Below, in pieces: positions 7,850 to 19,513 of a DNA stretch of 64,000 nucleotides. Each line of letters opens with the position of its first letter. Position 1 is the first letter of the stretch. The DNA is from Spinactinospora alkalitolerans (lineage in GTDB: Bacteria; Actinomycetota; Actinomycetes; Streptosporangiales; Streptosporangiaceae). Position numbers and translations under genes: made by a program. A model generated the notes under the pieces. It was given only the letters and a program-made list of their open reading frames with translations, made no database searches and had not been told where the DNA came from. Location of the stretch: positions 5,456,001-5,520,000 of the forward strand of contig NZ_JACCCC010000001.1 in assembly GCF_013408795.1 (NCBI RefSeq). Direction: 5' to 3'.

Positions 7850-8147
7850 TCGGATTCGGGCCTTGGCCTCAGGGGGTTGCGACCCCGGCCCCGGGAAGGA
7901 ATCGCGGCCCCCTCGTGTGGCCGAAGGCCCATCGAGTGAACCACGCATCCGTGCGTGAAGCAGACCTGTCGCCTTGGGCACACACCGAAACCACGGTTTC
8001 GGCCTGGACCGCAAAACATCCGATGTGCTTCGCGCGGAGCCGGACACCCCGCCGAAACGGGCCTACGGCCACACGGCGGGACCGCCCGTTCACCGCGGGC
8101 CCATGGTCGAGGCCCGAACCCCCTGCGGTCAAGGACGGCAGAAGAGG
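7850..8147 (-). repeat. Intergenic repeat family A, copy 2
   Basis: About 300 bp between the lytic transglycosylase start and the guaB3 stop. It contains two of the family cores, GGCCGAAGGCC (7919-7929) and GGCCTACGGCC (8060-8070). A segment beside the second core aligns, reverse-complemented, with the gcggtgaccgggcg-type flank of copies 1 and 4. Its ends are only imperfectly inverted. This is the one copy that lies 5' of a gene rather than between convergent stops; it is also immediately 3' of guaB3. Boundaries are approximate. Confidence 0.6.
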
Positions 8148-9260
8148 CTAGTGCGGTGCGACGACGACCTCGACCCGCTGGAACTCCTTGAGGTCGGAGT
8201 AGCCGGAGGTCGCCATGGTGCGGCGCAGCGCGCCCATCAGGTTCATCGAGCCGTCGCTGGTGGAGGCCGGGCCGTGCAGGATCGACGACAGGGTGCCGAT
8301 CGTGCCGACGTTGAGGCGCTCCCCGCGCGGAAGCTCATGGTGGTGCGCCTCGCTGCCCCAGTGGTGGCCGCGGCCCGGGGCCTCCTCGGCGCGGGCCAGC
8401 GGGGAACCGACCATGACGGCGTCGGCGCCGCAGGCCAGGGCCTTGGCGATGTCGCCGCTGTGGGTCATGCCGCCGTCGGCGATGACGTGCACGTAGCGGC
8501 CGCCGGACTCGTCGAGGTAGTCGCGCCTGGCCGCGGCGACGTCACCGATGGCGCTGGCCATGGGCACGGCGACGCCCAGCACACTGCGGGTGGTGTGGCC
8601 GGAGCCGCCGCCGAAGCCGACCAGCACTCCGGCCGCGCCGGTGCGCATCAGGTGCAGGGCCGCGGTGTAGGTGGCGCAGCCGCCGACGACGACCGGGACG
8701 TCGAGGTCGTAGATGAACTGCTTGAGGTTGAGCGGCTCGGCGCGGCCGGAGACGTGCTCGGCCGAGACGGTGGTGCCGCGGATGACGAAGATGTCCACAC
8801 CGGCGTCGATGACTGCCTTGTGGTACTGCGCGGTGCGCTGCGGCGACAGCCGCGCGGCGGTGACCACGCCGGCCCGCCGGATCTCCTCGATGCGCCGGCC
8901 GATCAGCTCCTCCTGGATCGGAGCGGCGTAGATCTCCTGCAGCCGCAGGGTGGCCGCGGCGTCATCGAGCTCGTTGATCTCGGCCAGCAGCGACTCGGGA
9001 TCCTCGTAGCGGGTCCACAGCCCCTCCAGGTCGAGCACGCCCAGGCCGCCCAGCTCGCCGATCGCGACGGCGGTCTTCGGCGAGACCACGCTGTCCATCG
9101 GGCTGACGACCAGCGGCGTCTCGAACCGGTAGGCGTCGATCTGCCACGTGATGGACACCTCTTCGGGGTCGCGCGTGCGGCGGGCGGGCACGATCCCGAT
9201 CTCGTCGAGCTCATAGGCCCGCCGCCCGTTCTTGCCCAGCCCGATCTCAACCTGAGCCAA
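8148..9260 (-). CDS. guaB3: GuaB3 family IMP-dehydrogenase-related protein
   Basis: 370 residues with the IMPDH TIM-barrel fold but no CBS domains. The barrel segments are easy to follow (PLVVSPMDSVVSPKTAVAIG near residue 50; VIADGGMTHSGDIAKALACG near 265). Where true IMP dehydrogenases have a catalytic Cys loop (GSICTTR), this protein has GGGSGHTTRSVLGV, so the nucleophile is absent. That is the defining feature of the actinobacterial GuaB3 paralogue, whose activity is reported to differ from classical IMPDH. It follows guaB in the same direction with a 110-bp gap, the conserved actinobacterial arrangement. Confidence 0.92.
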   Translation of the reverse strand: MAQVEIGLGKNGRRAYELDEIGIVPARRTRDPEEVSITWQIDAYRFETPLVVSPMDSVVSPKTAVAIGELGGLGVLDLEGLWTRYEDPESLLAEINELDDAAATLRLQEIYAAPIQEELIGRRIEEIRRAGVVTAARLSPQRTAQYHKAVIDAGVDIFVIRGTTVSAEHVSGRAEPLNLKQFIYDLDVPVVVGGCATYTAALHLMRTGAAGVLVGFGGGSGHTTRSVLGVAVPMASAIGDVAAARRDYLDESGGRYVHVIADGGMTHSGDIAKALACGADAVMVGSPLARAEEAPGRGHHWGSEAHHHELPRGERLNVGTIGTLSSILHGPASTSDGSMNLMGALRRTMATSGYSDLKEFQRVEVVVAPH

Positions 9261-9370
9261 CGCTTCGATCCCCTCTCGTGCTTGCCACCGGCGCGTACCG
9301 CCGCCGCGAGTTTACCCCTGAGCAGCGCCCCCGCTCACCGAAGGTGCGGGCGGGACTGCGGGGAGGGCCG

Positions 9371-10894
<1,524 letters not shown>

Positions 10895-11083
10895 TCATCC
10901 TAGGACCCCTCACGGCACCCGCGCGGCCACGATCCGAAGTCCGGGCCGGTCAGGCCCCCTTCGGTGGGCAGCGTCACAGCACGGCCGCGCGCCGGGCGGG
11001 GGAACGCCCGCGCGGACGTGCGGACGCGGATGCCGTGGCAACACGTGCGGAAGGAGACCCGTGGCCGAATGGACGAGTGGACG

Positions 11084-11126
11084 CCGTGGCCGCCGCCGCG
11101 GTGTTCCGCCGCGGCGGCGGCCACGG
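11084..11126 (-). terminator. Hairpin terminator after the sugar dehydrogenase gene
   Basis: Perfect 18-bp inverted repeat, arms 11084-11101 and 11109-11126, loop 7 nt, all G/C-rich. It begins about 68 nt downstream of the sugar dehydrogenase stop on the minus strand. No U-tract follows, as is usual in high-GC actinobacteria. The rest of 10865-11193 holds only the guaB upstream region and no gene I can support. Confidence 0.75.
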
Positions 11127-11193
11127 TCTCCTTCCGCTCCGCTCGCCGCTCAGCCCGGACACATGACCGGAATCAGCGGAGGCGGTGTCCGGC

Positions 11194-12771
11194 TCAGCCC
11201 TCGCAGACCGAGCCGTTCAGCGTGAACTCATCCGGCGCCGCGTTGTCGCCGGTGAAGCTCGCGTGGAAACCGAAGCTCCGGGAGTCGCCCGGTCTGATCA
11301 CGTTGTTCCATTCGAGGTTGGCCGCGGAAACGGCGGAACCCTCCTGGGCGACCTCCGCCTGCCACTGGTTCGTCACCTGCTGGTCGCCGGCGAAGTCCCA
11401 CTCCAGCTCCCAGCCGTCGATGGGCTCGTCCCCGGTGTTGGTGACCACGACCGTGGCGGTGAACCCGCTGCCCCAGTCGCTGTCCACCGTGTAGTCCACC
11501 GCGCAGTTGACGGGAGGGGGCAGCGCCTCGAAGGAGACCCGGTAGAACTGGCCGGGCAGGTCGTTGACGACGTAGAACTCGCCCGATGCGTCGGCGCCGA
11601 AGGTCGTGACCTGGATGGGCAGGGTTCCGATGTGCCCGGTGGCGTAGGTCCCGTCGCCCTTCGGTCGAATGCCCCATGTGTTGCCGGTGCAGTAGTCGGC
11701 CATGATGTAGGTGCCGCCGGCCAGGTCGGCGAACTCCTCGCCGCGGTAGACCAGGCCACCGGTCACCGAGCAGTCTCTGCCTTCATGCGTGTAGGAGAAG
11801 ACCGGGTCGACGTAGTCGCCGCCGGCATCGCAGCGCTCCTCGTCGTAGGCATCGGGGCCCTCGCGGCAGGGCCAGCCGAAGTTCGCGCCGCCTTCACCGG
11901 CCGACAGGTGGTTGACCTCCTCATGGATGCCCTGGCCGACGTCGGCGATCCACATCGAGCCGTTCTCCGGGTCGAACGAGAACCTCCAGGGGTTGCGCAG
12001 GCCGTAGACCCAGATCTCCGGCCTCGCGTCGGGGACGGAGACGAAGGGGTTGTCCTCGGGGACGCAGTAGGCGAGATCGCCGCACTCTCGACCGACGTCG
12101 ATGCGCACGATCGTGCCCAGCAGCGTGCTGAGGTTCTGGCCGTTGTTCAGGATGTCGCCCGCGTTGCCTCCATCGCCGAGGCTCCAGTAGAGATACCCGT
12201 CAGGCCCGAACTGGACGTCGCCGCCATTGTGGTTGGTGTATTCGGCGTGTTCCTCGGTCAGCAGGACCTCTTCGCTGTCCGCGGGAACGACCGCCTGGTC
12301 AGGACGGTCCATCGGGAAACGCGACAGTGTGAGTGTGCCTTCGTCGGCACTGGTGTAGGCGACATAGATTTCGGGATTCTCCGCGAAATCCGGTGAGGGG
12401 GCGATTCCAAGAAGCCCCTGCTCATTGCCTCCGCTGGTGATCCGGTCACCGATATCGAGAAGAGGATCGGCGGAGAATCCGTCATCGGGATGGTAAACGC
12501 GGACCGTGCCCGTCTCCTTCTGCGTGATGAACAGCCGCCCGCTGCCGTCGTCCGGTGCGGCGATCGCTGTGGGGCGGTCCAGACGGTCCGCGCCGACGTT
12601 CGTGCTCGCGACCTGCAGGCGGTCCAAGGGGAGTTGCGCTTCCGAAGCGGCCGGCGGCGCGTCCGAAGAATCTGCTTCCGCGGCGGACACGGGACTGACC
12701 TGGGTCAATAATCCGAAAACGGCGGCCACTGCGGCGGCGGATGACCGCCACGCCCATCGGTGGTGGGACAT
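11194..12771 (-). CDS. Secreted PQQ-type sugar dehydrogenase with C-terminal CBM2
   Basis: 525 residues. The ATG at 12771 is preceded by AGGAGAGAGA. Residues 1-31 are a Sec signal peptide (basic start, Ala-rich core, cleavage near PVSA-AEA). Residues about 45-415 form a glucose/sorbosone-dehydrogenase-type beta-propeller with NEQGLLGIAPSPDFAEN, NGGDVQFGPDGYLYWSLGDG and GLRNPWRFSFDPENGSMWI, the family signature segments. Residues about 420-525 are a CBM2 domain (TNTGDEPIDGWELEWDF; LEWNNVIRPGDSRSFGFH) closed by two Cys. The design suggests extracellular oxidation of a sugar on cellulose or chitin surfaces, perhaps feeding electrons to oxidative polysaccharide enzymes. PQQ use is inferred from family. 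The gene sits alone between guaB and an IS element, which is not a usual location. Confidence 0.9.
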   Translation of the reverse strand: MSHHRWAWRSSAAAVAAVFGLLTQVSPVSAAEADSSDAPPAASEAQLPLDRLQVASTNVGADRLDRPTAIAAPDDGSGRLFITQKETGTVRVYHPDDGFSADPLLDIGDRITSGGNEQGLLGIAPSPDFAENPEIYVAYTSADEGTLTLSRFPMDRPDQAVVPADSEEVLLTEEHAEYTNHNGGDVQFGPDGYLYWSLGDGGNAGDILNNGQNLSTLLGTIVRIDVGRECGDLAYCVPEDNPFVSVPDARPEIWVYGLRNPWRFSFDPENGSMWIADVGQGIHEEVNHLSAGEGGANFGWPCREGPDAYDEERCDAGGDYVDPVFSYTHEGRDCSVTGGLVYRGEEFADLAGGTYIMADYCTGNTWGIRPKGDGTYATGHIGTLPIQVTTFGADASGEFYVVNDLPGQFYRVSFEALPPPVNCAVDYTVDSDWGSGFTATVVVTNTGDEPIDGWELEWDFAGDQQVTNQWQAEVAQEGSAVSAANLEWNNVIRPGDSRSFGFHASFTGDNAAPDEFTLNGSVCEG

Positions 12772-13162
12772 TCTCTCTCCTGAGAATACGGATTGCACTC
12801 ACTCGACACGCGAATCCCCCGATGTACCACTCGTGTTGAGAGTGAACTCTGGCGTCTAGAGGGTAAACCGTTGGCTGTGACGGCCGCCAGGGCGGTTTTT
12901 TCACGACCGTGGCGTTATGGATTCGCGGTGGCGGGCACAGTGGATACCGCATTCCGCCTTTACCGCGGTTCCTCGGCCTCGGTCTCGCATGGCGACCCGC
13001 CGGTGGACTGACTGGGCGTTTTGCGTTGAAGCAGCGTCGGAAAGACCGGTCGGGCCATGGCGAAAGCCGATGCGCTTGGGCGGGCGCCGGGGTCCACGGT
13101 CTCCCGTTCACCACAGCAGGGCCTGGAAACAGCGCCGGCCCTCTCCCATCACCGTCTAGACC
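12772..13162. other. Spacer between sugar dehydrogenase gene and IS element; no gene seen
   Basis: About 390 bp with no supportable coding frame. Just upstream of the dehydrogenase start is an imperfect inverted repeat (CACTCACTCGACACG against CGTGTTGAGAGTG, roughly 12797-12850) that could be a regulator site. The last 10 bp (CGTCTAGACC, 13153-13162) are the left target duplication of the IS. The remainder is featureless G/C-rich sequence. Confidence 0.5.
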
Positions 13163-13228
13163 CAATGCCGTTCAGTTAGGGGCTGATGTGCCTTGTCAAC
13201 CCCGGCCCCTGCCCCCTGGAGCATGAAG

Positions 13229-13286
13229 AAGGGGTTCCCTGGTAGAACAGTCATCTCTCACAACGCCTGTCACCAGGGAACCCCTT
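13229..13286 (+). promoter_or_regulatory. Stem-loop covering the transposase start
   Basis: AAGGGGTTCCCTGGT at 13229-13243 is the exact complement of 13272-13286 (15 bp, 28-nt loop). The right arm contains the AGGGA ribosome-binding site and the first two bases of the TTG start of the transposase. A transcript entering from flanking DNA would fold and hide the start. Sequestration of the transposase start in outside transcripts is known for IS10, IS50 and IS231A, so a similar protective role is inferred here. Confidence 0.6.
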
Positions 13287-14622
13287 GCCCGACCATTGTG
13301 CCACGACCCGCGAAGTCCGCTCCGCCCCCAGCGTCTTCGCCCCCGGCCACCTGGGAGAACTCACCCAGATCGTGCCCTTCGAGATGGTCGACGCCGTGCT
13401 CGCCGAGCGCGGCAGACACCACCAGCGACTCCGTCTCCTGCCCGCCCGCGTCGTGGTGTACCTGCTCCTGGCAGGTGGACTGTTCGCCCCCTTGGGCTGG
13501 ACCGCGATCTGGCGCAAACTCACCAGCGGCCTGAACCTGACCCCCCGCCCCACCGCCTCGGCGCTGTTCTACGCCCGCAAACGCCTGGGCCCCGCACCCC
13601 TCAAAGCCCTGTTCACCCTCCTGGCCGACCCCACCCACACCGCCCACCGGTTCAAAGGGCTGCTGGTGTGCGCCATCGACGGCACCCTGCTGGACGTGCC
13701 CGCCTCAGCAGCCAACCGGAGTGTGCACCGCTCCCAGGGAGCGACCCGCTGGGCCGGGGCGGGCTACCCCCAGCTACGGCTGCTGGCCCTGGTAGCGACC
13801 GGCTCGCGCGCACTCCTGGCAGCCACGTTCGGCCCCGTCCGCCACGGCGAGACGGCCTACGCGCCCGCCCTGTGCCAGGCGATGGGCCCAGGCCGGCTGG
13901 TCCTGGCCGACCGCGGCTTTGACGCCGCCACCGTGCTGGAAGAGTTCACCGCGACCGGAGCCGAGATACTCGTGCGCATGAGCGCCGGCAGCAACCCCCG
14001 ACGGCTACGCCGACTCAAGGACGGGACCTGGCTGGTCATGCGCGGCAAGCGGCGGCTACGGCTGATCGAGGCACAGATCACCATCGCCACCGGCCAGGGC
14101 CAAAGCACCGGCCGCTACCGGTTGGCCACCACCCTGGTCGACGTCGACCGCTACCCGGCTACCGACCTGGTGGCCCTGTACCACCAGCGGTGGGAGATCG
14201 AGACCGCCTACGGTGAGCTGAAGTCCTCCCTGCTCGGCCGCCGGGTGCTGCGGGCCAAGGACCCCGAAGGGCTGGAGCAGGAGGTGTGGGCGCTGCTGGC
14301 GACCTACCAGGTGGTGCGGTACGCGATCGCTGACGCGGTGACCGCCACCGGCCACAGCCCGCTCCAAGCGAGTTTCACCGTGGCGGTCGAGGCCGCCCGG
14401 GACTGCTTGGTCCGGGCCGAGAACACCATCGCCGGCGAGCGGGTCGACCTGCGGGGGGTGATCGGGCAGCAGGTGTTGGCGAACCTGCTGCCCCAGCGGC
14501 GTCTGCGGACGGCGCCGCGGGTGGTCAAACGCGCGATCTCGAAGTACCACGCCCGCTCCAACGGGGTAGACCGCACTACCTACAAAGCCACCGTGGACAT
14601 CACGGTGTTGACAGAGCCCTGA
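13285..14622 (+). CDS. IS4-family DDE transposase
   Basis: 445 residues beginning at a TTG preceded by AGGGA. The N-terminal 120 residues resemble the IS4 transposase N-terminal domain (VFAPGHLGELTQIVPFEMVD). The DDE catalytic core follows: first Asp in CAIDGTLLDVP (about residue 132), second Asp in RLVLADRGFD (about 210), and the C1 region YHQRWEIETAYGELK near residue 300. The last matches the Y-2-R-3-E-6-K signature of IS4 exactly and contains the catalytic Glu. No frameshift or stop is present, so it should be functional. Translation probably depends on opening the stem-loop over its start. Confidence 0.95.
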   Translation: MPDHCATTREVRSAPSVFAPGHLGELTQIVPFEMVDAVLAERGRHHQRLRLLPARVVVYLLLAGGLFAPLGWTAIWRKLTSGLNLTPRPTASALFYARKRLGPAPLKALFTLLADPTHTAHRFKGLLVCAIDGTLLDVPASAANRSVHRSQGATRWAGAGYPQLRLLALVATGSRALLAATFGPVRHGETAYAPALCQAMGPGRLVLADRGFDAATVLEEFTATGAEILVRMSAGSNPRRLRRLKDGTWLVMRGKRRLRLIEAQITIATGQGQSTGRYRLATTLVDVDRYPATDLVALYHQRWEIETAYGELKSSLLGRRVLRAKDPEGLEQEVWALLATYQVVRYAIADAVTATGHSPLQASFTVAVEAARDCLVRAENTIAGERVDLRGVIGQQVLANLLPQRRLRTAPRVVKRAISKYHARSNGVDRTTYKATVDITVLTEP

Positions 14623-14762
14623 CTTCCTTAACTGAACGGCATTGCGTCTAGACCCGGCGGCCCCTGGGCCAGTGGGGCACCGCACAGTAGGGGCCCGGGC
14701 GCACGCGCGAGGGGCAGCGGCGGCCGCGGGGACCAGGGAACGTCGGGGCGTGGCGGGCGCGG

Positions 14763-15404
14763 CTAGAAGAGGCGGTTCGCCACGGCCACCTCCCGAAGCC
14801 GAGCCAGAGCTCGGTGCTGGGCAACCCGTACCGCCCCGGCCGACATTCCCAGTACATGTCCCGTCTCATCAGCAGATAGACCCGCAATCACGCGCATGAC
14901 GAGCAGCCGCCTCTGCTGCTCGGGAAGTTCACTCAGCAGCGCCCTGGCCCGCTCGGCCTCCGCGGTGCGCACCGCGGCCTCCTCCGGCCCGGGCCCGTCG
15001 TCGGGGCGGTCCGGAACGGAGTCGGTGGGCACGTCGACGCGCCTGGAGACCCTGAGGGCGTCGGCGACCTTGTGCGCGGCGATCCCGAAGACGAAGGAGA
15101 CGAAGGGCCGTCCCATGTCCCGGTAGCGCGGCAGCGCCGCCAGGAGGGCGATGCAGACCTCCTGCGCGACGTCGTCGGAGGTGTGCGCGTAGCCGGAGAC
15201 GCGGGCCAGGCGGGCCCTGCAGTAGCGGACCACCATGGGGTGGACCTCTCTGATGAGCGAGTCCACCGCACCGTCGTCCCCCTGGATGGCCAGCGAGGTC
15301 AGGTGGTTCAGCTCCGTGTCATCCGTTCTCGGCCGGGCACTTGGTCGTTCCGCGAGCACGCCCCCCGCGACGCGTGGATCCGTCACGTATCGAATGATGC
15401 CCAC
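14763..15404 (-). CDS. shbA: ECF-like RNA polymerase sigma factor, ShbA/SigD type
   Basis: About 213 residues. Region 2 is [20 protein letters not shown] with [20 protein letters not shown]. Region 4 is [20 protein letters not shown], then an HTH around [17 protein letters not shown]. This pattern and the position beside groEL and guaB match Streptomyces ShbA and Mycobacterium SigD; ShbA is known to transcribe the principal sigma gene hrdB. The start is uncertain. A longer frame reaches 15476, but its first residues read through an AT-rich, promoter-like stretch (15421-15460), so I place the start at the GTG at 15404; GTGs at 15386 and 15359 are alternatives. No anti-sigma gene follows. Confidence 0.85.
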   Translation of the reverse strand: MGIIRYVTDPRVAGGVLAERPSARPRTDDTELNHLTSLAIQGDDGAVDSLIREVHPMVVRYCRARLARVSGYAHTSDDVAQEVCIALLAALPRYRDMGRPFVSFVFGIAAHKVADALRVSRRVDVPTDSVPDRPDDGPGPEEAAVRTAEAERARALLSELPEQQRRLLVMRVIAGLSADETGHVLGMSAGAVRVAQHRALARLREVAVANRLF

Positions 15405-15474
15405 ACGTACACACTTACACGTCACGATTAACGGCAACAGAATGATCACATTTAGGGCGTTTGTCCCCAAAAGC

Positions 15475-15508
15475 ATGCGTGCCCCGGAGTGTGATCCGGG
15501 GCACGCAT
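15475..15508 (-). terminator. Terminator of the groES-groEL operon
   Basis: Perfect 13-bp stem (ATGCGTGCCCCGG at 15475-15487 and its complement at 15496-15508) with an 8-nt loop. It lies 66 nt after the groEL stop on the minus strand and just before the sigma-factor promoter region. No U-tract. Confidence 0.8.
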
Positions 15509-15573
15509 GATAGTGCGCACAACCGCCGCGGATGCGGACCGGCCGCGCCGGCCGGCCGCGCCCGCGGTCTTCG

Positions 15574-17205
<1,632 letters not shown>

Positions 17206-17282
17206 TCAAGTACGAAAGAACAGATCCGCCCCGCCCGGCGAAGAGCCGGCCGGGGCGGGGGACGACAAGAGGCGTGGAAGGC

Positions 17283-17600
17283 CTACTTCTCGACGACCGC
17301 GAGCAGGTCGCGGGCGGAGAGGACGAGGTAGTCCTCGTTGTTGTACTTGACCTCGGTGCCGCCGTACTTGCTGTACAGCACGACGTCGCCGACCTTGACG
17401 TCCAGCGGGATGCGGTTCTCGCCCTCGTCGTCCCAGCGGCCCGGGCCCACAGCGAGGACCTCGCCCTCCTGCGGCTTCTCCTTGGCGGTGTCCGGGATGA
17501 CCAGGCCGGAGGCGGTGGTCTGCTCGGCCTCGAGCTGCTTGACGACGACGCGGTCCTCAAGCGGCTTCAGCACGGTCTTGCTCTCGGTGGCGGTCGACAC
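17283..17600 (-). CDS. groES: 10-kDa co-chaperonin GroES
   Basis: 105 residues from a GTG at 17600 with GGAGG 7 nt upstream; longer readings would run through the CIRCE operator. It shows the GroES beta-barrel ([20 protein letters not shown]), the mobile loop around [20 protein letters not shown], and [17 protein letters not shown] near the end. It caps GroEL during folding. groEL follows 95 bp downstream in the same operon. Confidence 0.97.
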   Translation of the reverse strand: MSTATESKTVLKPLEDRVVVKQLEAEQTTASGLVIPDTAKEKPQEGEVLAVGPGRWDDEGENRIPLDVKVGDVVLYSKYGGTEVKYNNEDYLVLSARDLLAVVEK

Positions 17601-17704
17601 GGTGTGACCTCCCCCTTCAGGCTCGATGATTTCAAAACGGCATGCTGGTAAAGGGGCGACCACGGCGGCCTGTCGTCGCGGGTGCCAGACCGGCCTCGTC
17701 GCGA

Positions 17705-17731
17705 TTAGCACTCTACCTCTGAGAGTGCCAG
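17705..17731 (-). promoter_or_regulatory. CIRCE operator (HrcA site)
   Basis: TTAGCACTC-N9-GAGTGCCAG at 17705-17731. One arm is the perfect CIRCE consensus and the other matches it at 6 of 9 positions, with the canonical 9-bp spacer. It lies just downstream of the -10 box, where HrcA repression of groESL occurs. hrcA itself is not in the window. Confidence 0.9.
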
Positions 17732-17737
17732 GATGGA

Positions 17738-17766
17738 ACATTAGCCGGGCACATCGGGCTCGTCAA
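17738..17766 (-). promoter_or_regulatory. groES promoter
   Basis: On the minus strand TTGACG (17766-17761) and TAATGT (17743-17738) are separated by 17 bp, a close match to the housekeeping sigma consensus. CIRCE begins 7 bp after the -10, so the start of transcription falls inside or at the edge of the operator. Confidence 0.8.
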
Positions 17767-17792
17767 ACAACAGGTCACGGGGGAACACGAGG

Positions 17793-19103
17793 GTGACTAC
17801 CGGGCAAATCGCGGCCTTCCGCGCACTGCTCACGCCGGCCGGCCGGCGACTGCTCGACGGATTGGACGCGGCCGAGATCGACGCCGACCCCCTCAAGGCC
17901 GCCACCCGGCTGCGCCACGACCTCGCATCACGCTGTGATGACGACTTCTCCGGACTCGGCATACCCATTCCGGACCTGGTCAATGCGGCCCTGACCCAGG
18001 CGCGTCTGCGCGGCCGGGCGCGGGAGAAGTTCGACGCCCTGGCCGAACGCCTCTACTTCACCCCCAACGGGCTGGAGCAGGCCACGCGCCTCCCGGTCGC
18101 CCGCTACCGCGCCCGCCGCCTCGCCGCGGGAGTCCGCGCCGACGTCTCCGCACCAGTGGGCGACCTGGGTTGCGGCATCGGCGCGGACCTCGCCGCCATG
18201 GCCGGGGAGGGCCTGACCGTGGAGGGCGTGGACCTCGACCCCCTCACCGTCGCGGTCGCCGGGGCCAACATCGAGTCGCTGGGGCTGACCGCCCTGGCCG
18301 GTGTGCGCCTGGGCGACGCGACGCAGGCCTCGCCGGGCGACTACGCGGCGGTGTTCTGCGACCCGGCCCGCAGGGGGCGGCGGGGACGGGTGTTCAACCC
18401 GGACGCCTACACGCCGACCTGGACGGCGGTCATGGAACTGGCTCAGGGGGCGCCGGCCGCGTGCGTCAAGGCCGCGCCCGGCATCCCCCACGAGCTGGTC
18501 CCCGACGAAGCGGTCGCCGAGTGGATCTCGGTGGACGGGGAGGTGAAGGAGGCCGCGCTGTGGTTCGGGGCGCCGGCGGAGGCCCCGCTCCCCTCGGACC
18601 CGCCCGAGATCCCGGGCCGGCCCGCACGCCGCGCCACCCTGCTGCGGACCGGGGGCGCGCAGGCCGATCCGGAGCGGACCACCGTGGTCGCCGATCCCGG
18701 CCTGGGCGATCCCCCCGTCGCGGCGCCGGGGCGCTACCTCTACGAGCCCGACGGCGCGGTGATCCGCGCGCACCTGGTGGCCGAGGCCGCCGCGGCCGTG
18801 GACGGGGCGCTGCTCGACCCCAACATCGCCTACATCACCGGCGACCGGCTGGTGCCGACCCCGCTGTGCCGGGCCTACGAGGTCACCGACGTCATGCCCT
18901 TCTCCCTGAAGCGGCTGCGGGCGGTCCTGCGCGAACGGCGCGTCGGCAACGTAACGATTAAGAAACGCGGATCGGCCGTGGACGTGCAGAAACTCCGCCG
19001 GGATCTGCGGCTCTCCGGGCCCGGCTCGGCCGTTCTGGTGCTCACGCGCATCGGGGAGCGCCCCGTCTGCCTGCTATGTGCCGAGGTCAGCGCCCCGCAC
19101 TGA
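17793..19103 (+). CDS. Class I SAM-dependent methyltransferase with THUMP-like domain
   Basis: 436 residues from a GTG. The SAM-binding motif VGDLGCGIGADLAAMAGEGL lies at about residues 123-142, followed by an acidic strand end (VEGVDLDPLTVAVA). The motif VFCDPARRGRRGRVFNPDAY at about 187-206 is typical of this family and occupies the catalytic motif IV position. The C-terminal 100 residues form the THUMP-like domain (AYEVTDVMPFSLKRLRAVLR; VGNVTIKKRGSAVD). An RNA substrate is likely from the domain, but the target is not known to me. It is divergent from groES, and this pairing is conserved in actinomycetes. Confidence 0.85.
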   Translation: MTTGQIAAFRALLTPAGRRLLDGLDAAEIDADPLKAATRLRHDLASRCDDDFSGLGIPIPDLVNAALTQARLRGRAREKFDALAERLYFTPNGLEQATRLPVARYRARRLAAGVRADVSAPVGDLGCGIGADLAAMAGEGLTVEGVDLDPLTVAVAGANIESLGLTALAGVRLGDATQASPGDYAAVFCDPARRGRRGRVFNPDAYTPTWTAVMELAQGAPAACVKAAPGIPHELVPDEAVAEWISVDGEVKEAALWFGAPAEAPLPSDPPEIPGRPARRATLLRTGGAQADPERTTVVADPGLGDPPVAAPGRYLYEPDGAVIRAHLVAEAAAAVDGALLDPNIAYITGDRLVPTPLCRAYEVTDVMPFSLKRLRAVLRERRVGNVTIKKRGSAVDVQKLRRDLRLSGPGSAVLVLTRIGERPVCLLCAEVSAPH

Positions 19104-19513
19104 CCGAAGCGGGCCGGACCCTCCGAACGCGCCCTGCGCGGCCGCGCTCTCGGGAGACCGCGGTTTCAGACGCCCGCGGCGGTTCTCGGCGGTTCGCAGA
19201 AAACCCCGCATCTTCGGCCCTCTCTTGGGGCATCCGGGGAGCGTGTCGTTAAACTGGGCCGCGCTGGATTCTTCCCCCCATCTCGTGGATCCGTCTGGCG
19301 GCTCTTCGGGTCCGGCCGGTGCGACACCAACCGCGCGGGGCCTTCTCATGGCCAATCCACCTACAGCCGGTAGGCACGGCATCGCCACACGTGGCGCCGA
19401 AGTGGATGTAGCTCACCTTTCCTCCGGCCGCGCACCTTGCCAGACTTCTTCGAGAACACCGCCCATCCGAGGTCGAACAGGATGGGAGGCGCCATATCAA
19501 AAGGAGCACCTCG
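19104..19513. other. 410-bp spacer upstream of the coiled-coil gene; no gene seen
   Basis: No supportable coding frame. The region contains scattered short inverted repeats and a GTCGTTAAACTGGG stretch near 19245 that might include a promoter. A strong ribosome-binding site, AAAAGGAG, lies at its end, 8 nt before the GTG at 19514. The long leader suggests some 5' control, but I recognise no riboswitch. Confidence 0.4.

Larger units (their letters stand above)
13163..14644 (+). mobile_element. IS4-family insertion sequence, complete
   Basis: 1482 bp bounded by perfect 16-bp inverted repeats, CAATGCCGTTCAGTTA at 13163-13178 and its complement at 14629-14644. These closely resemble the ends of IS4 itself (established knowledge). 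The 10-bp sequence CGTCTAGACC occurs directly outside both ends (13153-13162 and 14645-14654) as a target-site duplication. It carries a single transposase gene filling most of its length. Intact ends, an exact duplication and an open transposase suggest recent, possibly still active, transposition. The insertion lies in a noncoding spacer and appears to break no gene. Confidence 0.95.

Noticed and set aside
7726-7850. Cyclic-di-AMP (ydaO-type) riboswitch upstream of the lytic transglycosylase
   Set aside because: Such riboswitches often precede wall hydrolase genes, but the leader here is short and I could not find the conserved core.
7726-8019. N-terminal extension of the lytic transglycosylase to 8019
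   Set aside because: The extra residues translate repeat family A and nonconserved spacer. A GTG at 7725 with GAGG upstream fits the protein better.
8148-9260. Catalytic-residue loss in guaB3 as evidence of a broken gene
   Set aside because: Absence of the active-site Cys and CBS domains is the normal state of the GuaB3 family, not decay.
15404-15476. Longer sigma-factor start at 15476
   Set aside because: The added residues are hydrophobic and derive from an AT-rich promoter-like stretch. Family members start shortly before the conserved region 2.
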